Notes: generated from the letters alone by a model not told the origin. Shown: positions 1 through 10,293, counted from the stretch's first letter. The stretch is DNA of 64,000 nt from Photobacterium alginatilyticum (GCF_009910675.1 NZ_RSEJ01000013.1:86443-150442); one strand, 5' to 3'. Program-made: numbers and translations.

Positions 1-840
<840 letters not shown>

Positions 841-859
841 AAGCTATCCTCTCTGCCAC

Positions 860-1171
860 TTAGTCAATACAAGCAGCTAACATTGATTCGACATGGCTCA
901 GGCGAAGCAAGGTAACCAGCTGTTCCGGCACGTTCAATAACGTCAGTTCACTGCCATTACTGCTGAGCTGTTGATATACATGAAGCAACATCACCATGCC
1001 CGCCGAGTCTACCCGCGATAAAGCAGCAAGATCGAGCTTTACCCTGGCATCCTGTGGCATCCATTCATGTCTTTGCTGCCAAAAGGCTGGAACTGTGTCA
1101 CGTTCCAGTGCCCCTGACAAGCAATAATACCCATTTTCCTGAGCTCGCCACTCAATCTTAGGCTTACTCAT
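860..1171 (-). CDS. mlaB: Phospholipid transport STAS protein MlaB
   Basis: Small cytoplasmic STAS-domain subunit of the MlaFEDB inner-membrane ABC complex, which moves phospholipid between the inner membrane and periplasmic MlaC to keep outer-membrane lipid asymmetry. The 103-residue protein carries the STAS signature RVDSAGMVMLL in its middle. I place the start at the ATG at 1171 (MSKPKIEW), which overlaps the mlaC stop by 8 bp. The frame is open 12 codons further upstream, but that extension lies inside mlaC. The overlap suggests translational coupling to mlaC. Confidence 0.93.
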   Translation of the reverse strand: MSKPKIEWRAQENGYYCLSGALERDTVPAFWQQRHEWMPQDARVKLDLAALSRVDSAGMVMLLHVYQQLSSNGSELTLLNVPEQLVTLLRLSHVESMLAACID

Positions 1172-1811
1172 TGTTTTTGTCCTCACGGCGTATTGGTTTC
1201 GCCGCAAGTTCTTTCAAGTTCACTGTTACTGCATCAATCCCTTCAGTGCGTAGCTGACCGCTCCATTCACTCTGTTTAGTCGAGATCATGCTGACACCTT
1301 CAGCCACCATATCGTAGCCCTGCCACTCGTTGGTCTTCTTGTTCTTGCGCAGCTTGAAGTCCAGGCGGATCGGCGGGCGCTTGGTATCAAGAATGTCGAC
1401 CCGAACCGACACGATTTTGCGACTGGCCGGCACCGACTTCGGTGACTCGATCTTGATATCCTGATCGGTATACTGAGTCAGCACCTGGGCGTAAGACGCA
1501 ACCAGATAATTGGTAAACGCGCTGACAAAGTTGTTTCGTTGCTCTGCTGTCGTCTTTTTCAGCTGTGGCCCCAGCACTTTATAAGCCGCATAGCGGGTGT
1601 TGATATACGGCAGCAGTTCCTGCCGGACAATGCTGCGCAGCAATTCAGGGTTGCGCTGGATCTGATTCTTTTCCGCTTTCAGACGATCAAACGTATTCTG
1701 GGAGACCGTCTGCATCATCAGATAAGGATCTGTTCGATTTACCGTATCAGCCTGGGCAACCAGCGGAAGCGATAGCAGCATCACCAATATATATCGAAAG
1801 AGTTTCATCAT
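1164..1811 (-). CDS. mlaC: Periplasmic phospholipid-binding protein MlaC
   Basis: Soluble periplasmic carrier that shuttles phospholipids between the outer-membrane MlaA complex and inner-membrane MlaFEDB. The 215-residue protein begins with a clear Sec signal peptide (hydrophobic YILVMLLSLPLVAQA, cleavage near residue 21), followed by the MlaC/Ttg2D domain, with the typical LLPYINTRYAAYKVLG region near residues 65-85. It follows mlaD by 8 bp and overlaps mlaB. The partner gene mlaA is not in this window; in other gammaproteobacteria it is encoded elsewhere. Confidence 0.95.
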   Translation of the reverse strand: MMKLFRYILVMLLSLPLVAQADTVNRTDPYLMMQTVSQNTFDRLKAEKNQIQRNPELLRSIVRQELLPYINTRYAAYKVLGPQLKKTTAEQRNNFVSAFTNYLVASYAQVLTQYTDQDIKIESPKSVPASRKIVSVRVDILDTKRPPIRLDFKLRKNKKTNEWQGYDMVAEGVSMISTKQSEWSGQLRTEGIDAVTVNLKELAAKPIRREDKNNE

Positions 1812-1819
1812 ATCCCCTA

Positions 1820-2296
1820 TTACTTACTGTCACCGCCGATGCTGTACAGCACCTGGCCAATCATGTCTTCCAGAACCAGTGCCGACTTGGTGTCCTCGAT
1901 CAAGTCACCGTCGCCGAGCATGTCGATATCTTCGTCAATAAACCCAGGCTCGATACCCAGATATTGCTCGCCCAGCAGCCCTGATGTAAGGATGGCAGCC
2001 GAACTGGTTTCTGGAAAGTAACCATACTTTTTCTCGATAGACAGCGTGACGACCGGAACATAGCTTTCCGTATCTAGCGAAATATCAGTGATCTTGCCGA
2101 CGGTCACGCCACCAACTTTAATCGGCGAGCGAACTTTCAGGCCGCCAATATTATGGAAATGCGCTTGCAGGGTATAAGACTCATTGCCACCGATGTTCTG
2201 CACATCCGCTACTTTGAATACCAATACCAACAAGGCTGCAAATCCGGCCAGTACAAAGCTACCAACCCACAATTCTAATTTTTTTATCTGTTGCAT
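1820..2296 (-). CDS. mlaD: Phospholipid transport MCE protein MlaD
   Basis: Inner-membrane-anchored MCE-domain subunit of MlaFEDB; in E. coli six copies form a ring in the periplasm through which lipid passes. The 158-residue protein has one N-terminal membrane helix (about residues 9-28) and one MCE domain (about 38-118, with LKVRSPIKVGGVTVGKI), then a short tail. Length is close to the E. coli protein (183). It lies 33 bp after mlaE and 8 bp before mlaC in one transcription unit. Confidence 0.96.
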   Translation of the reverse strand: MQQIKKLELWVGSFVLAGFAALLVLVFKVADVQNIGGNESYTLQAHFHNIGGLKVRSPIKVGGVTVGKITDISLDTESYVPVVTLSIEKKYGYFPETSSAAILTSGLLGEQYLGIEPGFIDEDIDMLGDGDLIEDTKSALVLEDMIGQVLYSIGGDSK

Positions 2297-2329
2297 CCGT
2301 TTATTCCCAACGTTCCGCTGATCGCTTGC

Positions 2330-3112
2330 TTAATTGCCAAACATCAATGCTGTCAGCACAAAATCCAATCCCAATACCGCCAGTGACGAGTTCACTACCG
2401 TGCGTGTAGTCGCCCGGCTGATCCCTTCCGATGTCGGTACCGCATCATAACCATTGAACACCGCAATCCAGGTCACCGTGATCGCAAACACGACTGACTT
2501 GATGATACTGTTGCCAATGTCATAGCCCAGCTCGACCGACGACTGCATCACCGACCAGAAGCTGCCATAGTCGATACCTTTCCAGTCAACACCAACCAGC
2601 TGCCCGCCCCAGATACCCACGGCACAAAATAGCAATGACAGCAACGGCATCGAAATCGCACCGGCCCAGAAGCGAGGGGCAATCACCCGGCGCAACGGAT
2701 CCACCGCCATCATTTCCATGCTTGATAGCTGCTCGGTTGCCTTCATCAAACCAATTTCAGCCGTCAGTGCCGAACCGGCCCGACCGGCGAACAACAGTGC
2801 CGTTACCACCGGCCCCAGCTCGCGCAACAGCGACAGGGCGACCATTTGTCCCAGGCTCGTTTCGGCACCGAAGTCAATCAACACAATGTAGCCCTGGAGG
2901 CTCAGCACCATGCCGATAAACAGGCCGGACACCAAGATAATGGCAACCGACAGTACCCCGACCGAATACAGCTGCTTAATCAGCAGCGGCAGCATTTTTC
3001 TCGGTTGTGGCTTGCTGACCAAGGCCCCGTACAGCAACAAACTCGCACGCCCGACGGCCTGGCATTTATCGATGCCCCGCCGTCCCTGCCGTGCAACAAA
3101 ATCCGCTATCAT
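2330..3112 (-). CDS. mlaE: Phospholipid ABC transporter permease MlaE
   Basis: Membrane permease of the MlaFEDB complex. The 260-residue protein has about five hydrophobic segments and the conserved MlaE/YrbE signature [28 protein letters not shown] run near residues 118-142, followed by the [13 protein letters not shown] coupling region. It starts 58 bp downstream of the mlaF stop and reads straight into mlaD. Family and context leave little doubt. Confidence 0.96.
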   Translation of the reverse strand: MIADFVARQGRRGIDKCQAVGRASLLLYGALVSKPQPRKMLPLLIKQLYSVGVLSVAIILVSGLFIGMVLSLQGYIVLIDFGAETSLGQMVALSLLRELGPVVTALLFAGRAGSALTAEIGLMKATEQLSSMEMMAVDPLRRVIAPRFWAGAISMPLLSLLFCAVGIWGGQLVGVDWKGIDYGSFWSVMQSSVELGYDIGNSIIKSVVFAITVTWIAVFNGYDAVPTSEGISRATTRTVVNSSLAVLGLDFVLTALMFGN

Positions 3113-3170
3113 TCTTGATAATTACCTTATTCGTTATGTTATTCCTGACGTGCCCACGCACATCACGCAA

Positions 3171-3980
3171 TTATTCCGCCATGCCAAACAGGTCTTCGCT
3201 CAGTGCCTGAGCCGGGTATTTGAATGGCACCGGCCCGTCGGCATCGCCATCCAGGAATTGTCGGATCTGCGGATCAGGGTTTGCCCGCAGTTCGTCAGGG
3301 GTGCCCTGACCAATAACTTTGCCTCCCGATAGCAGATAAACATGATCGGCAATGCTCATGACTTCCGGAACATCATGGGACACAATCACCGAGGTGATCC
3401 CCAGCGCCTGGTTCATACTGCGGATCAGAGTCACCAGCACTCCCATAGTGATCGGGTCCTGGCCGACAAACGGCTCATCGTACATGATCAAGTCAGGATC
3501 CAGGGCTATCGCCCGGGCCAGTGCCGCCCGGCGGGCCATCCCGCCCGACAGCTCATTCGGCATCAGCTGCGCCGCGCCCCGCAGGCCGACAGACTCGAGC
3601 TTTAGCAATACCAATGTGCGCAGTAACTCTTCCGGCAGATCGGTATGCTCCCTTAGCGGAAAGGCTACATTGTCAAAAACAGTCATATCCGTGAACAGCG
3701 CCCCGGACTGAAAGAGCATACTCATCCTATTACGCGCCTGATACAGCTCGCGGCGGCTCAAGGTCGGTATATTCCAGTTCTCAAACCATACCTCGCCGCT
3801 ATCTGGCTGGATTTGTCCGCCGATGAGCCGCAGCAAGGTGGTTTTTCCTATTCCGGACGGCCCCATAATGGCCGTTACTTTTCCCTTGGGCACATCCAGA
3901 GACACATCATCAAAAATTTTGCGCTCACCACGCGAAAACGTCATATTTTTGATCGAAACTAGTGCTTCAGTCGGTTCCAT
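3171..3980 (-). CDS. mlaF: Phospholipid ABC transporter ATPase MlaF
   Basis: ATP-binding subunit that powers the Mla phospholipid transporter at the cytoplasmic face. Visible motifs are the Walker A GPSGIGKTT near residue 41, the ABC signature LSGGMARR, and the Walker B region LIMYDEPFVGQDP followed by the switch SHDVPEV. I prefer the ATG at 3980 because AGGA lies five bases before it; the ATG at 3986 directly abuts that AGG. It is the first gene of the mla-ibaG-murA run and faces yrbG across a 407-bp gap, so the promoter should lie there. Product length is about 269 residues, as in E. coli. Confidence 0.95.
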   Translation of the reverse strand: MEPTEALVSIKNMTFSRGERKIFDDVSLDVPKGKVTAIMGPSGIGKTTLLRLIGGQIQPDSGEVWFENWNIPTLSRRELYQARNRMSMLFQSGALFTDMTVFDNVAFPLREHTDLPEELLRTLVLLKLESVGLRGAAQLMPNELSGGMARRAALARAIALDPDLIMYDEPFVGQDPITMGVLVTLIRSMNQALGITSVIVSHDVPEVMSIADHVYLLSGGKVIGQGTPDELRANPDPQIRQFLDGDADGPVPFKYPAQALSEDLFGMAE

Positions 3981-4387
3981 AGCCATCCTGTCAGCCTATC
4001 CGGCCTTTAGTTCGCATTCCGCGCCCTCTAATTTTGGGGCGATATGGTTAATATAATTAATGATTTATACGCCAGGTACCGATCATAGGTACATTACGCA
4101 ACCAACTCAAGGCGAGAACTGTAAGATCTGTGCAATTTCATTGTCTCGCCCTAAGTTCATAATGTGGCGCCCAACATATTGTTTTTTGCTATTGCTGGCA
4201 ACAATATAAGACAAATCGCGACATTCAGTTACCCAGCAATTTTGGGTAAAGAATGGGACAAGGTACGACAAGAACTTCTTGCTCGGCTCAATTTGTCGCG
4301 GCTTTTCCTTTCTTTTTAGTCAGCGAACCGTCAAAATTGCCCCCCTAACCTCTATATAAAATAAAGATTGACGAAAAAGGGATAAGA
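3981..4387. other. Divergent mlaF/yrbG intergenic region with three inverted repeats
   Basis: A 407-bp gap with no convincing ORF that must hold promoters for the mla run (minus) and the yrbG-ptsO run (plus). It contains three perfect inverted repeats: GGCGAGA at 4111-4117 with TCTCGCC at 4144-4150; ATATTGTT at 4176-4183 with AACAATAT at 4200-4207; and TTACCCA at 4229-4235 with TGGGTAA at 4243-4249. The yrbG ribosome-binding site AAAAGGGATAAG lies directly before 4388. I cannot tell whether the repeats are operators, a long leader RNA or a small RNA. Confidence 0.5.
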
Positions 4388-5353
4388 ATGCTCGAAGCCA
4401 TTGTGTTGCTCTGTATCGGTTTGACTCTACTGGTATGGAGTGCAGACCGACTCGTTTTTGGCGCCGCGGCGTTGGCAAAGAATCTCGGTGTAGCACCATT
4501 AGTCATAGGAATGACCATTCTTGCCATGGGCTCTTCGGCACCTGAAATGATGGTTTCGGCAACAGCGGCGCTTGAGGGTAAAACCGACACCGCCGTGGGT
4601 AATGTCCTGGGCTCTAACATTGCCAATATCGCGCTTATCCTTGGCCTGACAGCCCTGATTAAACCACTGGCGATCAGTTCCGGTATCATCCGCCGCGAGC
4701 TTCCCCTGATGATGGTAGTCACTCTTCTCGCTGGCGCTTTACTCTGGGACAGCCACCTCGGCTTCATTGAAGGTGTACTGCTCGTGGTGCTGTTCGTCAT
4801 CTTTCTGCTGGTAATGCTAAAAATCAGCCGAAACGCCAAGGACGCCGGTGATCCGCTTGCCGATGAGCAAGAGTCGGAAATCCCGGAAGGCGTAAGCAAC
4901 AAAGCCGCCTTGGTTTGGGTTCTGATCGGCCTGGTACTGCTTCCTTACGCGGCAAGCATGCTGGTCGACTCTGCCGTCACGATTGCCAAGTACTTCGGCA
5001 TGAGCGATCTGGTCATCGGTCTGACCATTATTGCTATCGGCACCAGCCTGCCGGAACTGGCCGCTTCTATCGCCAGCATCTATAAGGGCGAGGACGATAT
5101 GGCCGTCGGCAATATCATCGGCTCCAATGTATTCAATATTCTTGCCGTGATGGGGATCCCGGGCCTTCTCAACCCTTCGGTGCTCAGCCCGCTGGCGATG
5201 GGGCGCGATTTTTACGTCATGCTTGGCGTATCGGTACTTCTGGTATTGATGGCGTTAGGAAAACGTCGCAGAATCAACCGAGTGGAAGGCGCTGTGCTGG
5301 TTTGCTGCTTTGTCGCCTATCAAGTCTATCTGTTTTATAATCTAGCGGCTTAA
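4388..5353 (+). CDS. yrbG: YrbG-type calcium/sodium antiporter
   Basis: Predicted inner-membrane cation exchanger of the CaCA superfamily. The 321-residue protein is a duplication: two Na_Ca_ex repeats of about five membrane helices each (roughly 1-145 and 170-320), each carrying the ion-binding alpha motif, GSSAPEM at residues 48-54 and GTSLPEL near 219. A charged linker (DAGDPLADEQESE) separates the halves. It is the first gene of the run yrbG-kdsD-kdsC-lptCAB-rpoN, the same order as in E. coli, where its physiological substrate is not settled. The 14-bp gap to kdsD implies cotranscription. Confidence 0.93.
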   Translation: MLEAIVLLCIGLTLLVWSADRLVFGAAALAKNLGVAPLVIGMTILAMGSSAPEMMVSATAALEGKTDTAVGNVLGSNIANIALILGLTALIKPLAISSGIIRRELPLMMVVTLLAGALLWDSHLGFIEGVLLVVLFVIFLLVMLKISRNAKDAGDPLADEQESEIPEGVSNKAALVWVLIGLVLLPYAASMLVDSAVTIAKYFGMSDLVIGLTIIAIGTSLPELAASIASIYKGEDDMAVGNIIGSNVFNILAVMGIPGLLNPSVLSPLAMGRDFYVMLGVSVLLVLMALGKRRRINRVEGAVLVCCFVAYQVYLFYNLAA

Positions 5354-5367
5354 CGGAGACCCGATCT

Positions 5368-6339
5368 ATGCCTGATACGTTTGATTTTTGCGATTTTGGC
5401 CGCAAAGTTATCGACATCGAAACCAAAGCCTTACAGAACCTGGCCCAATATATCAACGGCAGCTTCAGTGAGGCCTGCCATCTCATTGCCAGCTGTACCG
5501 GCAAGGTCATCGTAATGGGAATGGGCAAGTCTGGCCACATCGGCAACAAGATTGCCGCAACGCTGGCCAGTACCGGTACCCCGTCGTTCTTTGTTCACCC
5601 GGGTGAGGCCAGTCACGGCGATCTGGGTATGATCAAAAAAGGCGATGTCGTGCTCGCGATTTCCAACTCGGGCGAAGCATCAGAGATCCTGACCCTGCTA
5701 CCGGTTATCAAACGTTTGGGGATCCCGTTAATCAGCATGACGGGCAAACCCGAGTCCAGCATGGCCAAGCTGGCACAAACTCACCTGCAAATCACCGTTG
5801 AACAGGAAGCCTGCCCGCTGAACCTGGCACCGACCTCCAGTACAACCGCGACACTAGCCATGGGGGATGCCCTGGCAATTGCCCTGATGGAAGCCCGTGG
5901 TTTTACCGCCGATGACTTCGCGCTGTCCCACCCGGGCGGTGCACTTGGCCGTAAATTGCTGCTGCGAATTGCCGATGTGATGCACACCGGTGAGATGCTG
6001 CCGATTGTCACCGAGCAGGCTACGATTAAAGACGCCTTGCTGGAAGTCTCCCGCAAGGGGCTGGGAATGACGGCGATTATCGACAGCGAGCACAAGCTCA
6101 GTGGCGTATTTACCGATGGTGATTTGCGTCGCCTGCTGGATAACCGAGTCGACATCCACAATACTACCATCGGCGAGGTCATGACCCGCAACCCGGCAAC
6201 AATCTCGCCCCAAGTCCTGGCCGCAGAAGGATTGAAGCTCATGGAAGACCGTAAAATCAGCGGTCTGCTGGTCACTGAAGACGAGCGCCTTGTTGGCGCC
6301 TTTAATATGCACGATCTGCTAAAAGCCGGAGTCATGTGA
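5368..6339 (+). CDS. kdsD: Arabinose-5-phosphate isomerase KdsD
   Basis: Interconverts ribulose-5-phosphate and arabinose-5-phosphate, the first step of Kdo synthesis for lipopolysaccharide. The 323-residue protein has an N-terminal SIS sugar-isomerase domain (about 30-180, with GMGKSGHIGNK and the HPGEASHGDLG active-site region) and two CBS domains in the C-terminal third (about 205-323). The stop overlaps the kdsC start by 4 bp (ATGA). Length and architecture match E. coli KdsD (328). The neighbouring kdsC and lpt genes support an LPS role rather than the GutQ paralogue. Confidence 0.96.
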   Translation: MPDTFDFCDFGRKVIDIETKALQNLAQYINGSFSEACHLIASCTGKVIVMGMGKSGHIGNKIAATLASTGTPSFFVHPGEASHGDLGMIKKGDVVLAISNSGEASEILTLLPVIKRLGIPLISMTGKPESSMAKLAQTHLQITVEQEACPLNLAPTSSTTATLAMGDALAIALMEARGFTADDFALSHPGGALGRKLLLRIADVMHTGEMLPIVTEQATIKDALLEVSRKGLGMTAIIDSEHKLSGVFTDGDLRRLLDNRVDIHNTTIGEVMTRNPATISPQVLAAEGLKLMEDRKISGLLVTEDERLVGAFNMHDLLKAGVM

Positions 6340-6890
6340 TGCAAATCGAAACTATTTATGGTCCGGTCTGTCAAACCGTCTATCAGCAGGCAAAAACTAT
6401 CCAGCTACTGATCTGCGATGTCGACGGCGTCTTTTCCGATGGCCGGATATACATGGGCAATGACGGCGAAGAACTGAAAACGTTTCATACCCGTGACGGA
6501 TACGGTATCAAGTCGCTAATGGCCGCCGGGGTCGAGATTGCCATTATTACCGGCCGCAAGTCAGCCATTGTCGAAAACCGTATGTCGGCACTGGGTATCA
6601 AGCACGTATACCAAGGGCAGGACAATAAGCTGGCCGCCTATGCTGATATCGAGAAAAACCTGGGTATCGACCCGGCCCATACCGCCTATATCGGCGATGA
6701 TCTGATAGACTGGCCGGTCATGGAAAAAGTCGGATTGTCGGTGTGCGTGGCAGACGGACATCCGCTGCTCGCTCGCCGTGCTGACTTTGTCACCCGGATC
6801 CAGGGCGGATTTGGCGCCGTGCGCGAGGTCTGTGACTTGATCCTTGAAGCAAAAGGCGAATTAGATAAACATAAAGGCTTAAGTATATGA
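6336..6890 (+). CDS. kdsC: Kdo-8-phosphate phosphatase KdsC
   Basis: Cytoplasmic HAD-superfamily phosphatase that hydrolyses Kdo-8-phosphate to Kdo. The 184-residue, cap-less C0-type HAD protein shows the nucleophile motif DVDGVFSDG (Asp28/Asp30), motif II IITGRKS, and motif III with AYIGDDLIDWPVM. It overlaps kdsD at the start and lptC at the end by 4 bp each, so translation of the three genes is probably coupled. Confidence 0.96.
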   Translation: MMQIETIYGPVCQTVYQQAKTIQLLICDVDGVFSDGRIYMGNDGEELKTFHTRDGYGIKSLMAAGVEIAIITGRKSAIVENRMSALGIKHVYQGQDNKLAAYADIEKNLGIDPAHTAYIGDDLIDWPVMEKVGLSVCVADGHPLLARRADFVTRIQGGFGAVREVCDLILEAKGELDKHKGLSI

Positions 6891-7450
6891 CCTTGAAAAG
6901 GCTATTCTATGCATTGCTATTGCTTTCATGTGCATGGACTGGCTACTACCTGCTGGAAAAGCAATGGCGGGATGATGTTCAGGTGGAGCCCGACGCAGAA
7001 AAGCCGCTGTTCACCGGCAATGCCGTCGTCAACACCTCGTTTAACGAGTCTGGTCTGCGCAACTATCAGATAGATTCTGAGTATTTGGAACATTTTAGCA
7101 AAAGTGGCGATACCGACTTTGTCGAACCCGTGCTGTGGGTGTATCGCGATGGTACCGAAACCGAATGGCGTATCAGCTCAAACACCGCCAGACTGGACAA
7201 GAACCAGGTACTGCAAATGACGGGCAATGTCCGTATTTTTAACCTGTTGCCAGAATCTGCCGTCAAGACGATCCAGACGGAAAGCCTGCGGCTTGACCTG
7301 ATCAGCAAAGATTTCGACACTCCCGACCCAGTACTCATTACCGGTACGGCCTTCCAGAACCAAGGCACGGGGATGGAGGGAAACATTGAGCGCAGTGTGG
7401 CGACCTTATTGAAAAATGTAAAAGGTAGATATGAAGCTTTACAAAATTAG
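6887..7450 (+). CDS. lptC: LPS export protein LptC
   Basis: Bitopic inner-membrane protein that receives lipopolysaccharide from LptB2FG and passes it to periplasmic LptA. The 187-residue protein has one N-terminal membrane helix (about residues 5-23, LFYALLLLSCAWTGYYLL) followed by a periplasmic beta-jellyroll of the LptC/OstA family. It overlaps kdsC by 4 bp and lptA by 20 bp. LptD, LptF and LptG are not in this window, as in E. coli. Confidence 0.94.
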   Translation: MTLKRLFYALLLLSCAWTGYYLLEKQWRDDVQVEPDAEKPLFTGNAVVNTSFNESGLRNYQIDSEYLEHFSKSGDTDFVEPVLWVYRDGTETEWRISSNTARLDKNQVLQMTGNVRIFNLLPESAVKTIQTESLRLDLISKDFDTPDPVLITGTAFQNQGTGMEGNIERSVATLLKNVKGRYEALQN

Positions 7451-7934
7451 TACCCTGCTCTGCCTTTGTATCAGTGCATCAAGCTGGGCATTAAGTAACG
7501 ATACAGAGCAGCCGATTTATATTAACTCGGACAACCAACAGCTCGATATTCAGAAAAATATCGTTACCTTCACCGGCAATGTGGTGTTACGTCAGGGCAG
7601 TATTGATATCCGAGCCGACAAGGTCGTGGTAACACGTCCGGCAGGCACCGAAGGCAAAGAGACCATCGATGCCTATGGCAACCCTGCGACCTTCCACCAG
7701 GTGATGGATGACGGCAAACCGATTGACGGTGCCGCCCGTAAAATGCGCTATGAAACGGCGACCGAATTCCTCAAAATGACTGACGAGGCTATCTTGATCC
7801 AGGAAGGCAGCGAAATTCAGGGCAAGGTCATCAGCTACAAGATTGACGAACAGAAGCTCGTTGCAGAAAGTGGCAAGAAGAAGCGCGTTACCACCATTTT
7901 GCAGCCTAACCAGCTGAACAGTAATAAGAAATAA
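7431..7934 (+). CDS. lptA: LPS transport periplasmic bridge protein LptA
   Basis: Forms the periplasmic bridge that carries lipopolysaccharide from LptC to LptD. The 167-residue precursor has a signal peptide (cleavage expected near residue 20, after SSWA) and an OstA-fold domain with the repeated beta-strand pattern beginning QPIYINSDNQQLDIQKN. The ATG lies inside the end of lptC and is 20 bp upstream of its stop. The lptB start follows 9 bp after the stop. Confidence 0.95.
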   Translation: MKLYKISTLLCLCISASSWALSNDTEQPIYINSDNQQLDIQKNIVTFTGNVVLRQGSIDIRADKVVVTRPAGTEGKETIDAYGNPATFHQVMDDGKPIDGAARKMRYETATEFLKMTDEAILIQEGSEIQGKVISYKIDEQKLVAESGKKKRVTTILQPNQLNSNKK

Positions 7935-7943
7935 GCGACAATT

Positions 7944-8669
7944 ATGGCAACGTTAAAAGCAGAACATTTAGCTAAAAGCTATAACGGCCGTAAAGTCGTT
8001 TCAGACGTCAGCTTGGAAGTGCATTCAGGCAAGATCGTCGGCTTGCTGGGCCCGAACGGTGCAGGTAAAACCACGTCTTTTTATATGATTGTCGGCCTGG
8101 TTGCACGGGACGAGGGCACCATTACCATTGACGGGAAAGATATCAGCCTGCAGCCAATGCACAACCGCTCGAGAATGGGGATTGGCTACCTGCCGCAGGA
8201 AGCCTCCATATTCCGCAAGCTGACGGTTCACGATAACCTGATGGCGGTCCTGCAGACGCGCAAGGAGCTCAGCAAGAGCGAGCGCCAAGATAAATTAGAA
8301 GAATTGTTGGATGAATTCCACATCCAGCACATTCGTAATAGCCTAGGCATGGCATTATCAGGGGGTGAGCGTCGTCGGGTTGAAATCGCCCGGGCTCTGG
8401 CCGCCAACCCTAAGTTCATTTTGCTTGATGAACCTTTTGCCGGGGTCGATCCGATATCTGTGATCGATATCAAAAAGATCATCGAACATTTACGCGATCG
8501 CGGGCTAGGTGTACTGATCACCGATCATAATGTCAGAGAGACACTTGATGTCTGTGAACATGCTTACATCGTGAGTCAGGGGCAGCTTATCGCCCACGGT
8601 TCGCCGAGTGATGTTCTTAACGATGAGCACGTAAAACGAGTCTATCTGGGCGACCAGTTCCGTCTATAG
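7944..8669 (+). CDS. lptB: LPS export ABC transporter ATPase LptB
   Basis: Cytoplasmic ATPase that drives extraction of lipopolysaccharide from the inner membrane with LptFG. The 241-residue protein carries Walker [11 protein letters not shown] near residue 37, the Q-loop region [15 protein letters not shown], signature [15 protein letters not shown], and Walker [13 protein letters not shown]. The ending [11 protein letters not shown] is that of other LptB proteins, so the gene is complete and not fused to the downstream micro-ORFs. Confidence 0.97.
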   Translation: MATLKAEHLAKSYNGRKVVSDVSLEVHSGKIVGLLGPNGAGKTTSFYMIVGLVARDEGTITIDGKDISLQPMHNRSRMGIGYLPQEASIFRKLTVHDNLMAVLQTRKELSKSERQDKLEELLDEFHIQHIRNSLGMALSGGERRRVEIARALAANPKFILLDEPFAGVDPISVIDIKKIIEHLRDRGLGVLITDHNVRETLDVCEHAYIVSQGQLIAHGSPSDVLNDEHVKRVYLGDQFRL

Positions 8670-8696
8670 TTATTTATAAGGACGTACCAGGAGCCA

Positions 8697-8714
8697 ATGG
8701 GTAAAGGCAGATGA
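8697..8714 (+). CDS. Possible 5-codon micro-ORF between lptB and rpoN
   Basis: ATG GGT AAA GGC AGA TGA, preceded by CAGGAG only three bases before the ATG. Its stop overlaps the start of the next small ORF as ATGA. Such a short frame could be chance; it is listed because the overlap chain leads to the rpoN start. Confidence 0.2.
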   Translation: MGKGR

Positions 8715-8782
8715 CTGCTGATGTTAAAGCCATAGTTGGCACCACAACAAAAGATAACAACAAGGTACATACGCATATATGA
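8711..8782 (+). CDS. Possible 23-residue leader ORF overlapping the rpoN start
   Basis: A small frame [16 protein letters not shown]... ends in CATATATGA so that its stop TGA (8780-8782) overlaps the rpoN ATG (8779-8781). Its own ATG overlaps the stop of a 5-codon frame in the same ATGA arrangement. rpoN has only a weak, distant AAGG as ribosome-binding site, so translation could be coupled to this frame. The peptide has no recognisable domain or signal. A 23-codon open frame is not statistically rare, so coding status is uncertain. Confidence 0.25.
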   Translation: MTADVKAIVGTTTKDNNKVHTHI

Positions 8783-10266
8783 AAACCTCGCTCCAGCTCA
8801 AACTAGGTCAACAACTGGCAATGACGCCACAGTTGCAACAAGCCATTCGCCTGTTGCAATTATCCACCTTGGATCTCCAGCAGGAGATTCAGGAAGCACT
8901 GGACGCAAACCCGCTGTTGGAGCTGGATGAGAATAGCAATGAAGCCACGCCGACCACCGAGGAAAACAAGGCGGACGGACAGGACAGCGGTGAAATCTCA
9001 GCTCAGGAAGGGGAATCAGGCAGCGATCCTGAACCTTTTGATACCTCGGAAGTCATTGAGCAACGCGAAATGCCGGAAGATCTTCCTGTCGATACCACCT
9101 GGGATGATGTCTACAGTGCCGGCACCGGCAGTACCGGCATCGCCATCGATGATGACATGCCCGTCTACCAGGGTGAAACGACCGAGAGCCTGCAAGACTA
9201 CCTGATGTGGCAGGTACAGCTGACACCTTTCACCGAGACCGACTTGACTATCGCCACGGCAATTATCGACGCGGTTGATGACAAGGGCTATCTCACTTGC
9301 TCCGCCGACGAGATCCTCGAAAGCCTGGGCAATGAAGAGGTTGAGCTTGACGAGGTCGAAGCCGTCCTAAAACGGGTACAGCAGTTTGACCCGCTCGGGG
9401 TTGCCTCACGCAACCTGCAGGAGTGCCTGTTGCTGCAGCTCGCTACCTTCCCGGAAGATACTCCCTGGTTGAATGAAGCCAAAATCCTTCTCAACCAGCA
9501 TATCGATTTGCTGGCAAACCGAGACTATCGCCAGCTGATGCGCGAGACCAAGCTCAAAGAAGCCGAGCTGAAAGCGGTCATGCAGCTGATCCATGATCTG
9601 GACCCTCGTCCGGGCAACCGGGTGGTTGCCTCCGAAACCGAATATGTGGTGCCGGACGTTTCCGTCTTTAAGGATCACGGTAAATGGATCGTGACCATCA
9701 ACCCCGATAGCGTCCCGCGTATCCGTGTAAACCAACAGTATGCGGCCTTGAGCAAAAACACCCGCAACAGTGCTGACAGCCAGTTCATCCGGACGCATCT
9801 TCAGGATGCCAAATGGCTGATCAAAAGTCTTGAAAGCCGCAACGAAACGCTGCTGAAAGTCGCCCGCTGCATTGTTGAACACCAGCAGGACTTCTTTGAA
9901 TATGGCGAGGAAGCCATGAAGCCGATGGTGCTCAATGATATTGCACTGGCAGTGGACATGCATGAATCGACGATCTCCCGTGTAACGACGCAAAAATATA
10001 TGCACACCCCACGCGGGATCTTTGAATTGAAGTATTTCTTCTCAAGTCACGTTAGTACGGATAATGGCGGAGAGTGCTCTTCGACCGCTATTCGGGCACT
10101 GGTGAAGAAACTGGTTGCCGCTGAAAATCAGGCGAAGCCACTAAGTGACAGTAAAATTGCGACATTGCTGGCGGAACAGGGCATCATGGTAGCACGGCGA
10201 ACTATCGCCAAATACCGTGAATCGCTAGGTATTCCGCCGTCTAATCAGCGAAAACGTCTGCTCTAG
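8779..10266 (+). CDS. rpoN: RNA polymerase sigma-54 factor RpoN
   Basis: Alternative sigma factor for -24/-12 promoters that need AAA+ activators; in vibrios it controls flagella, nitrogen use and quorum-sensing small RNAs. The 495-residue protein has the glutamine/leucine-rich region I ([24 protein letters not shown]), an acidic region II (about 50-110, rich in E/D), the core-binding and helix-turn-helix regions, and the RpoN box [10 protein letters not shown] at about 472-481. Downstream hpf, ptsN, rapZ and ptsO form the classical rpoN operon. Confidence 0.98.
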   Translation: MKTSLQLKLGQQLAMTPQLQQAIRLLQLSTLDLQQEIQEALDANPLLELDENSNEATPTTEENKADGQDSGEISAQEGESGSDPEPFDTSEVIEQREMPEDLPVDTTWDDVYSAGTGSTGIAIDDDMPVYQGETTESLQDYLMWQVQLTPFTETDLTIATAIIDAVDDKGYLTCSADEILESLGNEEVELDEVEAVLKRVQQFDPLGVASRNLQECLLLQLATFPEDTPWLNEAKILLNQHIDLLANRDYRQLMRETKLKEAELKAVMQLIHDLDPRPGNRVVASETEYVVPDVSVFKDHGKWIVTINPDSVPRIRVNQQYAALSKNTRNSADSQFIRTHLQDAKWLIKSLESRNETLLKVARCIVEHQQDFFEYGEEAMKPMVLNDIALAVDMHESTISRVTTQKYMHTPRGIFELKYFFSSHVSTDNGGECSSTAIRALVKKLVAAENQAKPLSDSKIATLLAEQGIMVARRTIAKYRESLGIPPSNQRKRLL

Positions 10267-10293
10267 TCAGACGCCAACAGAAGGAAGATGTCT

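Noticed and set aside
9406..10005. 199-residue open frame on the minus strand opposite rpoN
   Set aside because: Fully inside conserved RpoN coding sequence; composition looks like a shadow frame.
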